A stretch of DNA of 64,000 nucleotides, from contig CM060064.1 in the NCBI GenBank assembly GCA_030533445.1, forward strand, positions 771,416 to 835,415, in the 5' to 3' direction. Position numbers and translations under genes: made by a program. Positions within the stretch are counted from its first letter, which is position 1; the number at the start of each line of letters is the position of its first letter. Source of the stretch: Cyprinodon diabolis (lineage: Eukaryota; Chordata; Actinopteri; Cyprinodontiformes; Cyprinodontidae). The notes below the pieces were generated by a model. The model saw only the letters and a program-made list of their open reading frames with translations, searched no databases and was not told the origin of the DNA. Below are positions 10,686 through 23,500 of the stretch, in pieces.

Positions 10686-11473
10686 CTGATGGTACATGAC
10701 GGTACCTAATGGTACATGATGGTACATGATGGCACCTGATGGTACCTGATGGTACATGATGGTACATGATGGCACCTGATGGCACCTGATGGTACATGAT
10801 GGCACCCGATAGCACCTGATGGTACATGATGGTACCTGATGGCACCTGATGGTACATGATGGTACCTGATGGCACCTGATGGCACCTGATGGCACCTGAT
10901 GGTACATGATGGTACCTGATGGCACCTGATGGTACATGATGGTACCTGATGGCACCTGATGGTACCTGATGGTACCTGATGGCACCTGATGGTACCTTGT
11001 GGTACATGATGGTACCTTGTGGTACATGATGGTACATGATGGCACCTGATGGTACCTGATGGTACCTGATTGCACCTGATGGCACCTGATGGTACCTGAT
11101 GGTACCTGATGGTACCTTGTGGTACATGATGGTACCTTGTGGTACATGATGGTACATGATGGCACCTGATGGTACCTTGTGGTACATGATGGTACCTGCT
11201 TGCACCTGATGGTACCTGATGGTACCTGATGGCACCTGATGGTACCTGATTGCACCTGATGGTACATGATTGCACCTGATGGTACATGATGGTACCTGAT
11301 GGCACCTGATGGTACATGATGGCACCTGATGGTACCTGATGGTACCTGATGGTACCTTGTGGTACATGATGGTACCTGATGGTACCTTGTGGTACATGAT
11401 GGTACATGATGGTACCTTGTGGTACCTGATGGTACCTTGTGGTACATGATGGTACATGATGGTACCTGATGGT
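10686..11473. repeat. Minisatellite 2, right half: 10-bp unit
   Basis: The 10-bp array continues for about 79 units after the hAT-type element. It uses the same ggtacctgat/ggtacatgat/ggcacctgat units. It also has ggtaccttgt and units starting with tgcacc, which I do not see in the left half. Confidence 0.96.
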
Positions 11474-14090
11474 CAGCTTCTCTAACTGGCTGACTGTACC
11501 TTAATGCATCTATAAGCAGGATGATGCTGTTCTTTGTTTGATGTCTGTTTAAAAACCAGTCAACAAATAAATAAAGTGTACATTATAGAAAAAGGAAACC
11601 CAAAGGACAGAAAGTGTTTAGTGACGGTGTGAGGCTCCTGAGGCTTGGCTACATCAGCTCTGAGCTCCACCAGCCTCCTCTGCTTCCAGCTCCATCGGTT
11701 TGGTGTTCATGGTGGAGCAGATGCTCTAATGAGGCTACTGCCATCACCTCCCTTCCTTCCCAGGTGGTAGGAGGGCTTAATTAAAGCCTGGTTGATTAAA
11801 GACACTTCCTGCCCTGCAGCGAGGCTCTGCTGGGAGGGGGGGTGTTTAACGTTTCCTTGTGTCAGAACATCCAAGGGGGAGCAGGGTTCCAGGAGCGGCA
11901 GACAGTCATTACCCAGCAGAGTCATTTCCTCGCCCTGATCTAAGGCGGATCAGGAGGCATCAGACGGCTGTGGGTGAGACGCTCCATGTCCACCACAGCG
12001 TGAGTGGGGGGGTGGGAGGGAGGGACAGCTCCACGGAGGCGGGGAGATTCAGGAAGAAGCAGCACACAGCAGCAGGATGGAAGCTGGACCTTCAACACAG
12101 CGGCGCTCAGAAGGTCAGAGTTCATCTGGGCTAAAGCCTCCAGTAGCAGGAACACCCAGAGAGCTGCTCACAGCGACGCTTTAGATCAGGAAATAAAGAA
12201 ATAGATTCACCACTTTATTGAGATGAACACCATCCAGGGTCAGGAACACACAGACATCAGTTCTCTGCTCAATCTATGAGCAATTAGTTTAACTTCACTG
12301 TTATTATAACCGAATGATTCACAGAGCGCCAATATGCTTCCTGTTCCTCCCACTATGGAGCTCTGTTTGGAGGAGGGGGGGGCTTAGAATCCTGAGGTTG
12401 AGTTTAAAACCCACCGTCACAGCCTACCACTCTGGGTCCGTGAGTCAGACCTTTAACCCCCCCCCCCCCGGGTGCCGCACAATGGCAGCCCACTGCTCCC
12501 CAGGGGGAGGGGTTAAACTCAGAGGGTAACTTTGGTTGCTCTGCGCTGGTGACGGAGGAACGACAATAAAAGCTGGAAGAAAAAAACCAACCTGTAGATT
12601 TGTTCATCTGGCCTGTTAGCTTTAATGCAAACAAGGAAATAACGATATGATGATGCTATTTAAACCTTATGGAACAGTCCTCCGTTACGCAAACAGCATC
12701 ACAATAACGCTCGGAAATATTATGGTAGCGTTAAACTGCAGGAAAAGATGTTAAAGTGCGCAGCAGCGGCACCATATTTATTTTCACCTAGAGCATAAAA
12801 CTCAAACCTGATGAATTCTCAGCTTATTGTTTAAAACTTCTGATCCTGCAGGAAGTCAGAGCGTTTAGTTATCGTCTGTCCCTGGTTCTGACGGCGGAGT
12901 GGATCTAGGCGGGCTGAGCTGGAACCCGTTTCCTGCAGCGCCGCTGCGCCCAGCTACACATGGAGGCAGTGAGGTTTCCGTTTGCTGGACAAAGGAGCGA
13001 CGACTGGTTCAGGCGCTGGGTTTTATCACCTGAAAGTTAAATCAACAACCAATGAAGTCATAAAAGATCTATATCTGGCAGATCTGGGATAAAAGGCTCC
13101 GTTCCGCCTGCAGAAGCTATGCTGATGGAGGGGGGCCGCGCTGCAGGTCACCGCCTGCATTATATAACAGCCTGTCCCTTAGAGCAACGCTTTAAAACAC
13201 TCAATCGGACATTTGCAAACTTCTTATTGGCTGTTATTTGGCAGCTTCCGTTCCCGCTGACGGACTGGGCATCGAATAAACCTGAAGGAACGGAAAGGTT
13301 GGACTCTGTTCAGACGGATTATTGATGCCCAACAATGATCACAATGGAAAGAAAAGCACTGATTGTTATTCTAGTGATTGATTGACTGAAGAAATGTCCG
13401 AATTAAACCAACTAAAGGTCAAACGTTATGGACCCAAACCAAGATTAGCATAAACCACCAAAAAAAGCCAAACGTGCCGAAATAAAACAAACGTTCTGCT
13501 CTGCTAGCGTGACGTGGAGGAGGAGGAAGATGAGGAAGAGGAGCAGAGCGGCTGCTTCATGCTGATTGGCAGACTGACAGTTGGTGGGAGGAAACAAACT
13601 GCTCTCCTCCTCAGTTTTCCTCCCATCCAGAGACGCAGCTCCATGTTTACGGCGATCGATGCACGGCTGTCCGTCTGAGAGGCCAAACGGAGAAAAACAG
13701 AAACAAGTGTGTCTAAAGGAGAGGGAGGAATCGGCTTCATGTGAAGAAACATTATCCGGCTGCTAACTGACAGCGGATCAGGAGAGGCTGCTGAGTTAGA
13801 AACAAACCCATTTATGGAAGCAGCTTCCTGGGAAGCCGAGTCAGCGCTGAGAAAGACGCTAAACATGGCCGCCCATACTTGGAGTTATGAGGATATTGAA
13901 TTTCTCCCATCAGCTCCACATATTGGCCATAAAAATGGAAACAGCAGCATTTTAATGGCATCTTTCCAGGAAAACACAAACAGCAGCAAATATCTGCTCC
14001 ACATTCTGCAGCTGAACAGTTTCACTGCAGCTACCAAGAGAAGAGAAGATATTTCATGGATATAAAAATTAGACTTAAATAAAACTTTAT
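11474..14090. other. cdk14 intron F-G, middle part
   Basis: This is non-coding sequence. It has a poly-C run near 12458-12470 and a short interspersed element (12458-12560, separate entry). Short open frames such as the Ser-rich one near 13500-13870 arise from GAG/AGG trinucleotide runs. I recognise no gene. Confidence 0.5.
12458..12560 (+). repeat. Interspersed repeat tail, copy 1
   Basis: This segment shares aatggcagcccactgctccc followed by ggggttaaa, cagagg and caataaa with 15838-15915. It looks like the 3' end of a short dispersed element. I recall similar sequence, ending in CAATAAAG, as common in teleost genomes, but I cannot name the family. Confidence 0.55.
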
Positions 14091-15330
14091 TGTCTCTCCT
14101 TGGTCTTCTCCACCTTCAGGATCAGGCTGTTATCTCTGCTCCACCAGCTGCTCCACCTCCTCTCTGTAGTCCAGGTCGCAGTCGTCTCTGATGAGGCCCA
14201 CCACCGTGGTGTCGCCTGCAAACTTCACCATGTGATCGGTGGTGAACCTGGGGACGCAGTCGTGTGTCATCAGGGTGAACAGCAGGGGGCTCAGGACGCA
14301 GCCTTGAGGGGAGGGGCTTAGACTGATGACATCAGAGGAGTTCAGACTGAGGTCTGTTGGTGAGGAAGTCTAGCAGCCAATAGCAGAGGGGTGTATTGAA
14401 GCCCAGCTGTTCCAGTTTGCCCATCAGATGCTGTGGGATGATGGTGCTGAAAGCTGAACTGAAGTCCAGGAACAGCATCCATCGTGGGTGTTCTTCTCCT
14501 CCAGGTGTGCCAGGCTCAGGTGGAGAGCAGCAGAGATGGCGTCCTCAGTGGAGCGGTTCCGTCGGAACGGGTCGACTGTTGGGTAGCCTGGAGACGATGT
14601 GTTCTTTAAGCAGCCTTTGGAAGCACTTCATCATGATGGGAGTCAGAGCGACAGGCCGCTAATCATTGAGGGAGGCGACCTGAGGCTTCTTTGGGACTGG
14701 AATAATGGAGGCAGACTGGAAGCATGATGGCACTATGGATTGGTCCAGCCAGGTGTTAAAGATGTCTGTGAGGACACCAGCCAGCTGATCTGCTCACTCC
14801 TTATACACCTGCCCAGGTGTGTTATCAGGCCCTGGGGCCTTCCTCGGATTGACTCTCCTCAGAGTTTTCCTCCCTTCAGCTACGTCCAGGTTTAGTGCCT
14901 CCCCCCCCCTGGTGTGGAACAGCTTTCACTGCTGGAGGCTGTTTAGTGCCTCAAACCTTCCAAAGAAGTTGTTCAGTTCATTTAGGAAGTGCCTCTTTAT
15001 CATCTTTATCGGCCTGCATCACTGTTGTCCTCAATGCATTGGATGATGTAGGCTGACACAGTCATGGCATACTCCTCAATATTCAATAAGTTGTCATGTT
15101 GCTGCAGCCTTGAAGATGTTCCAGTCAGAGCATAAAGAGTTAGAGTCAGGCCACTGGACGGACTGGAAGGGCTCCTGTTTGGTATCAGAGTGAGGACCCT
15201 TCGCTCCTCATGCTTCTGCTTGGGGAGCAACGGGCATGTTTAGGGTGGAGCTGTGAGTTGAGTTTAGGTTCAGGGTGGGGTTAGAGAGGAGTTCAGGGTC
15301 AGGGTGGGGTAAGGGTGGTGCTTCTGTCCA
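14090..15330 (-). mobile_element. Decayed LINE reverse transcriptase
   Basis: Minus-strand frames, with stops and shifts between them, read in order [68 protein letters not shown] and VKFAGDTTVVGLIRDD. These are reverse transcriptase blocks of a fish non-LTR retrotransposon (CR1/L2/Rex1-like by sequence style). The catalytic FADD box reads FAGD (about 14205-14225), so the enzyme is dead even apart from the frame breaks. The right limit is approximate. Confidence 0.82.
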
Positions 15331-16679
<1,349 letters not shown>

Positions 16680-17205
16680 AACCAAAGTTTAAAGGAGACC
16701 AACTGCAGTCATACAACGCAGGTGTCCCGCATGCGCAGTAGAGGACGCGATGACATCACAGGCCAGTGTGCTCTTTTTTTCCAGAAGTAAACATGGATGG
16801 TAGCGCCGGAGTGCATCTAGTGATTTATTCCAACCATAAAAACTCAATCTTTTCAATATGGTCAAACATAAATACAGCTCTCCACATATTTGTCCGCCAT
16901 GGTTGTTGTTTTTCTTGCCGCTTCTTCATAGCAAGAAGCGGAACAGTGACCATTGTCGGGTATTAATGGCGTCCAGGTTGGATGAATGCGACCTGGTCGT
17001 TCAGACCCAGGTCGCATTCATCCATTGAAAAAATCAGATTCGTATCAGATTCAGGCCCACAGAGCCAAGTGGTCTGGCTCGCATTGGATAAAATCTGATC
17101 TGTGTTGTTCAGACATGAAAAGATCAGATCCAGGTCGCATATGGACAAAAAAAAACGGATTTAGGTCACTACAGACTGCAGAGTTAACGTAGCCTTAGAT
17201 TATTT
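16680..17205. mobile_element. Foldback-type DNA element (teleost repeat)
   Basis: This stretch contains cgcatgcgcagtagaggacg near 16730, a perfect 17-bp inverted repeat at 16980-17023, and the blocks caggtcgcatatggacaaa and gatcagat in mirrored forms. I recall this combination from a common non-autonomous fish element, but cannot name its superfamily. No protein is encoded. The limits are approximate. Confidence 0.5.
16980..17023. repeat. Perfect 17-bp hairpin
   Basis: ggatgaatgcgacctgg (16980-16996) and its exact reverse complement (17007-17023) are separated by a 10-base loop. The hairpin lies inside the foldback-type element. Confidence 0.9.
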
Positions 17206-17750
17206 GTGTTGGGCTCATTTACTTTAGCCAACAGTAACCTCAGGACGCGCCCGGCTGGGTGTTCTGAGAGTTTCTGTCTCGCTATCCCGCTGCTCCTGAG
17301 TCCCGCCCACTGATATGACATCATTGGATCCTCTGTCCATGGCTCCACGTCTGTCACTCTATGATAGAACATGATTGGCGATCTAGTCACCGCGTCATCA
17401 GTAGCTCCGTGATTGGAGGACAGACGACACACAGTAGCATCATTCATATTAACCAGCAGCTACTGCAGGTTTGATTTCCAATAAAAACTAGTAGACGGGT
17501 TGGTTTAAAAAAAAAAGATGACACTGATGGTCCAACACATGTAACAAAAGCCAGGCCGTGGTTTCTAAATGTTTCATATCGTTATTATCCTTAGAAAATG
17601 TGGGCTAACAGGCCAGCTAGCAGCTATAGCAGGCTAGCGCTGTTGATGCTAACGTGTTCTCAGGGTTATTTTCACTGTCTGTCTCTATTAGCTCATCCTC
17701 TGTTAGCCAGTCTTCTGATTTAAACGTTCCTAAATCATTGCATCATTTTC
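17206..17750. other. Intron sequence between two small elements
   Basis: This is non-coding. I see no gene or clear repeat apart from short A runs near 17504-17515. Confidence 0.45.
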
Positions 17751-17752
17751 TA

Positions 17753-17952
17753 GGGCCAGCGGAAAAAAAAAAAAAGTTAACTGATTTTTTAATTTTATAT
17801 CAGTTTAGTATGGCACTATGGATTGGTCCAGAATTCAGAATTCTGAGGCAAAAAGTCAGAATTCTGAGATTAAAGTCAGAATTCTGACTTTTTTCCCCAT
17901 GTTAAACTGAAATAAAATTGAAAAATCAGTTAACTTTTTTTTTCAGTGGCCC
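17753..17952. mobile_element. 200-bp MITE with TA target duplication
   Basis: The ends are inverted copies about 55 bp long: ggccagcggaaaa...gttaactgattttt on the left and the reverse complement (aaaaatcagttaac...cagtggcc) on the right. TA flanks both sides (17751-17752 and 17953-17954), as for Tc1/mariner-type elements. The middle carries three copies of cagaattctga. A 22-base block at 17810-17831 interrupts the left inverted half and is identical to part of the LINE at 14727-14748. Confidence 0.75.
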
Positions 17953-18302
17953 TAATCCTCTTCCGTAATTTTCTGATGATTACATGACATTAAAATTTAA
18001 TGTTCAATCTTTTTTTCTTTCAGATCGAATGGTTGTGTTTATTAATCTCACAGTGGATAAATTTACTCGTTACATCGTATTAAAGTGGAGGTCTTCAACA
18101 GGGAGTCTGTGACCCCTAGGGGTCCACAAAGGTACTGCATGGGGGTCGTAAAACTTTTGGTTGATTAGACTTTTTTTTATATTCCCCCCTGCAATTTTTT
18201 TTTTACTAATTGAAATGTCTTTAAATCCACATTAACATGAATTCAACAGACTGTAGTAAACAGATAAATGGAGGCAGAAGATGTCTTTCAGTCATTAATG
18301 AA

Positions 18303-18893
18303 CAGTGGCGGTTTTAGACCGAATGTACCAGGGGGCCAGGAGGGGGGCCAGGAGGGGGCCAGCGTGTTTCCATGGGGAACAGAAAAGCATGGAATAAAAT
18401 AAACAGAGCAAGGGATTCAAATATATTAATAGAGCTGCATGAAGTGACATTTCTATTCAATTAAGTTTAAAATGTTATGTCTTATTAGGTCAATATACAT
18501 ACAGAATTTAGGAATTTTACATATTTTTGAATTAATTTAAGGTAAAATTACCGTTTTCTACAAAATCTGAATTAGAACTCAAGAAAAACTGATAAATTCA
18601 GCCGTAAAAATTAGAGCAATTTGTTTAAAAAAAAAACATTTGATGAAAACTGGGATCCAATCTCAGCACCACTGACGCTATCACCTTATTGTTTTAAAAT
18701 AATTAGGAATACAGAGTTTGTGAAGAAAAAGAGTGAAACAGATCCAAAGGACGTATCAGTAACCATGTCTGTTCCAGCACAGATCATCATCAGAATCTCT
18801 TTGAGTATAATGTCTTCAGTACAGGGGCCATAACAGGGGCCAGGACATGATGTTCAGGGGCACTGGCCCCCGTTGGCCCCTGTGTAGAACCAC
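18303..18893. mobile_element. Possible hAT-type MITE
   Basis: The left end cagtggcggttttaga, followed by gggggccagg repeats, is mirrored at the right end by ggcccccgttggcccctg and tagaaccaccca. The ends therefore form an imperfect inverted pair starting in CAGTGG style. Candidate 8-bp flanks (ttaatgaa and tcaatgca) agree at 6 of 8 positions. The interior is AT-rich and codes for nothing recognisable. Confidence 0.5.
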
Positions 18894-19117
18894 CCATGAT
18901 CAATGCAGCCGCATGGTACCGTGTGGTACCTGTTCTAAAGAGCAGTGCAGAGCCAGCCGAATGTTTCCAGGTCTGGGGGGGAGGTGTTTCCTTTCACTGG
19001 GAACCTCTGAGGAACTGAGAGGCTTTCAGCTCCAACTAAACTGAATTATGAGGGTAAATGCTGCTTGGTCCTGCAGGCATGGATGGGGATCAGGTTACAG
19101 CTGATGTCAGAGACTGC
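18894..19117. other. Intron sequence before minisatellite 3
   Basis: This is short non-coding sequence with nothing recognised. Confidence 0.4.
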
Positions 19118-22100
19118 TTGCTTAGCAGCTACTGCTTGGCAGCTACTGATTAGCATCTACTGCTTAGCAGCTACTGATTAGCATCTACTGCTTAGCAGCT
19201 ATTGCTCGGCAGCTACTGATTAGCAGCTACTGCTTAGCAGCTACTGATTAGCAGCTACTGCTTAGCAGCTACTGCTTAGCAGCTACTGCTTAGCAGCTAC
19301 TGCTTAGTAGCTACTATTTGGCAGCTACTGCTTAGCAGCTACTGCTTAGCAGCTACTGCTTAGTAGCTACTATTTGGCAGCTACTGATTAGCAGCTACTA
19401 TTTGGCAGCTACTATTTGGCAGCTATTGATTAGCAGCTACTGCGTAGCAGCTACTGCTTAGCAGCTACTGCTTGGCAGCTACTTATTAGCAGCTACTGAT
19501 TAGCAGCTACTGATTAGCATCTACTGATTAGCATCTACTGATTGGCATCTACTGATTGGCATCTACTGATTAGCAGCTACTGCTTAGCAGCTACTGCTTA
19601 GCAGCTACTGCTTAGCAGCTACTATTTGGCAGCTACTGATTAGCAGCTACTGCTTAGTAGCTACTATTTGGCAGCTACTGATTAGCAGCTACTATTTGGC
19701 AGCTACTATTTGGCAGCTACTGATTAGCAGCTACTGCTTAGCAGCTACTGCTTAGCAGCTACTGCTTGGCAGCTACTGATTAGCATCTACTGATTAGCAT
19801 CTACTGCTTAGCAGCTACTGCTTAGCAGCTACTGCTTAGCAGCTACTATTTGGCAGCTACTGATTAGCAGCTACTGCTTAGCAGCTACTATTTGGCAGCT
19901 ACTGATTAGCAGCTACTGATTAGCAGCTACTGATTAGCAGCTACTATTTGGCATCTATACTGCTTAGCAGCTACTATTTGGCAGCTACTGATTAGCAGCT
20001 ACTGATTAGCAGCTACTGATTAGTAGCTACTATTTGGCAGCTACTGCTTGGCAGCTACTGCTTGGCATCTATACTGCTTAGCATCTATACTGCTTAGCAG
20101 CTACTGCTTAGCAGTTACTGCTTAGCAGCTACTGATTGGCACTTACTGCTTAGCAGCTACTGATTAGCAGCTACTGATTAGCAGCTACTAATTAGCAGCT
20201 ACTATTTGGAATCTATACTGCTTAGCATCTACTATTTGGCATCTATACTGCTTAGCATCTACTGCTTAGCAGCTACCGATTAGCAGCTACTGATTAGCAG
20301 CTACTGCTTAGCAGCTACTGCTTAGCAGCTACTGATTAGCAGCTACTGCTTGGCAGCTACTGCTTGGCATCTATACTGCTTAGCATCTATACTGCTTAGC
20401 AGCTACTGCTTAGCAGCTACTGATTGGCACTTACTGCTTAGCAGCTACTGCTTAGCAGCTACTGATTAGCAGGTTATCTAGCAGCAGCTCCTTAGCAGCT
20501 AATGGTTAGCTGGTCTTGGTTAGGGGATACCGGTGTCTAGCTACTGGTAAGCAGTTTGTGGTTCGCAGTTCCTGAATAGCAGCTACTGATTAGCAGGTCA
20601 TCCAGCAGCTACTACTTGGCAACTACTGATTAGTGGCTACTGATTAGCAACTACTTGTTACCAGGTGCTGGTTAGCATCTACTGATTAGCAGCTACTTGT
20701 TACCAGGTCCTGGTGAGCAGCTACTGATTAGCAGCTGCCGATTAGCAGCTACCGATTAGCAGCTACTGATTAGGAGCTACTATTTGGCATCTATACTGCT
20801 TAGCATCTACTGCTTAGCATCTACTGCTTAGCAGCTACTGCTTGGCAGCTACTGCTTGGCAGCTACTGATTGGCAGCTACTGATTGGCAGCTACTGATTG
20901 GCAGCTACTGATTGGCACTTACTGCTTAGCAGCTACTGATTAGCAGGTCACCCAGGATCTACTGCTTAGCAGCTACTGCTTAGCAGCTACTGATTAGCAG
21001 CTACTATTTGGCATCTATACTGCTTAGCATCTACTGCTTAGCATCTACTGCTTAGCAGCTACTGCTTAGCAGCTATTGCTTGGCAGCTACTGATTGGCAG
21101 CTATTGCTTGGCAGCTACTGATTAGCAGCTACTGATTAGCAGCTACTGCTTAGCAGCTACTGCTTAGCAGGTACTGCTTAGCAGCTACTGCTTAGCAGGT
21201 ACTGCTTAGCAGGTACTGATTAGCAGCTACTATTTGGCATCTATACTGCTTAGCATCTACTGCTTAGCATTTACTGCTTAGCAGCTACTGCTTAGCAGCT
21301 ACTGATTAGCAGGTTATCTAGCAGCAGCTCCTTAGCAGCTAATGGTTAGCTGGTCTTGGTTAGGGGATACCGGTGTCTAGCTACTGGTAAGCAGTTTGTG
21401 GTTCGCAGTTCCTGAATAGCAGCTACTGATTAGCAGGTCATCCAGCAGCTACTACTTGGCAACTACTGATTAGTGGCTACTGATTAGCAGCTACTGCTTA
21501 TCAGCTACTGATTAGCAGCTACTGCTTGGCATCTATACTGCTTAGCATCTATACTGCTTAGCAGCTACTGCTTAGCAGCTACTGATTGGCACTTACTGCT
21601 TAGCAGCTACTGCTTAGCAGCTACTGATTAGCAGGTTATCTAGCAGCAGCTCCTTAGCAGCTAATGGTTAGCTGGTCTTGGTTAGGGGATACCGGTGTCT
21701 AGCCACTGGTAAGCAGTTTGTGGTTCGCAGTTCCTGAATAGCAGCTACTGATTAGCAGGTCATCCAGCAGCTACTACTTGGCAACTACTGATTAGTGGCT
21801 ACTGATTAGCAACTACTTGTTACCAGGTGCTGGTTAGCATCTACTGATTAGCAGCTACTTGTTACCAGGTCCTGGTGAGCAGCTACTGATTAGCAGCTGC
21901 CGATTAGCAGCTACCGATTAGCAGCTACTGATTAGGAGCTACTATTTGGCATCTATACTGCTTAGCATCTACTGCTTAGCAGCTACTGCTTAGCAGCTAC
22001 TGCTTGGCAGCTACTGATTGGCAGCTACTGATTGGCACTTACTGCTTAGCAGCTACTGATTAGCAGGTCATCCAGGATCTACTGCTTAGCAGCTACTGCT

Positions 22101-22187
22101 TAGCAGCTACTGATTAGCAGCTACTATTTGGCATCTATACTGCTTAGCATCTACTGCTTAGCATCTACTGCTTAGCAGCTACCGATT
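19118..22187. repeat. Minisatellite 3, left part: 14-bp unit
   Basis: This is a tandem array of 14-bp units (ttagcagctactgc, ttagcagctactga, ttggcagctactga). Longer units containing catctatactgctt are mixed in. Embedded higher-order blocks begin with ttatctagcagcagctcc at 20474, 21314 and 21636. It lies in the intron between exons E and F. Confidence 0.96.
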
Positions 22188-22775
22188 CAGGACCTGTCAT
22201 TTAAATCCCAGATCAAAGAGGTTTCTAGAATTTCCTTCTTTCATCTGAGGAACATTGCAAAAATTAGAAATCTCCTGTCCAGGGGTGATGCTGAGAAACT
22301 AGTCCATGCATTTGTTACTTCAAGGCTGGACTATTGTAATTCTTTACTATCAGGAAGTCCACAAACTGTAGTTAAAAGCCTTCAGCTGATCCAAAATGCT
22401 GCAGCCAGAGTTCTGATGAAAATTAAAAAGAGAGATCATATCTCTCCTATCCTGGCTTCTCTTCATTGGCTTCCTGTTAAATCAAGAATAGAATTTAAAA
22501 TCCTCCTTCTCACATATAAAGCCTTAAATGGCCAAGCTCCATCTGATATCAGAGATCTGATTGTTCCTTATGTTCCTAACAGAGCACTTCGCTCTCAATC
22601 TGCAGGTTTACTAGTGGTTCCTAGAATTTCTAAAAGTAGAATGGGAGGCAGATCTTTTAGTTATCAGGCTCCTCTCCTGTGGAACCAACTACCAGTTTTA
22701 GTCCCTGAGGCAGACACCCTGTCTACTTTTAAGACTAGGCTTAAAACTTTCCTTTTTGATAAAGCTTCTAGTTAG
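22188..22775 (+). pseudogene. L2-type LINE reverse transcriptase C-terminus
   Basis: An unbroken frame of 195 codons runs from the truncation point to the stop at 22773-22775. It includes FHLRNIAKIRNLLS, FVTSRLDYCNSLLSG, LQLIQNAAARVLM, LASLHWLPVKSRIEFKILLL, TYKALNG and GRSFSYQAPLLWNQLP. These are the thumb/C-terminal blocks found in L2-clade and related fish LINE proteins. It has no start codon of its own and lacks the catalytic centre. The absence of stops suggests a young insertion. Confidence 0.85.
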
Positions 22776-23500
22776 AGTGGCTCAGGTTATCCTGAGCTAT
22801 CTCTATAGTTCTGCTGCTATAGGCTTAGACTTCTGGAGGACATAGGGACCCCCATTTCATCATTCTGCTTCATTCTCTCTCTGTTCTCCTATTCTGCAGA
22901 ATCTGTTTGTTCAATCTCTAACCTTCTGCTCTCTCTGCTTTTCCTCAGAGTAGCTTTGCCTCGTCTATTCCTGTTTGGCTGTGACGTCATCCAGGAAAGA
23001 AATATCAGCTGTGCTGCTTCCATCAACACCCTTGTTTCTAGATGTTGGAGCTTGGCCTGTTTTCCAGTGTGGTCCTGTTTCTCTGGCCGTGGCTGGGTGG
23101 ATGTGCTCTCTTCATCCTCTGGCATGGGAGCTGCCTTGGAGCTCGTCTGCCTGGCTGTGTGTTTCCTGGACGGGGCCGCCTTTTACAGCTGCTTTTTGTA
23201 TCTCTGCTTCTGTCTCCTTGAACCCCAGTGGGCCTCAGCAGATGGCCGCTCACACTGAGCCTGGTTCTGCTGGAGGTTTCTTCCTGTTAAAAGGGAGTTT
23301 TTCCTCTCCACTGTCGCTACAAGCATGCTTAGTGTGAGGGATTGTATTTGAGTCAATGAGTCAATGCAATCAACTGGTTTTCCTTAGATAGAAAACTTTG
23401 TATCAATTTGACTGTATGATCTGGTTGAACTGTAAAGTGCCTTGAGATGACATGTTGTGAATTTGGCGCTATATAAATAAACTGAATTGAAAATTGAATT
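22188..23500 (+). mobile_element. 5'-truncated L2-type LINE inside minisatellite 3
   Basis: The element is bordered on both sides by the 14-bp array; gatt flanks both ends, so any duplication is too short to tell from the array unit. It opens in frame with the C-terminal part of a reverse transcriptase protein, followed by about 725 bp of 3' untranslated sequence. It ends in the L2-like tail gcgctatataaataaactga followed by ttgaa-type repeats. The 5' part, including the endonuclease and catalytic motifs, is missing, as in most reverse-transcribed LINE copies. Confidence 0.88.

Noticed and set aside
18100..18200. Segment gacccctaggggtcc resembling an hAT/Charlie-like end
   Set aside because: Only a short self-complementary stretch is seen; no partner end or target duplication could be found nearby.
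22889..23337. Open frames of 70-120 codons on both strands
   Set aside because: They fall in the 3' untranslated part of the L2-type LINE, after its stop codon.
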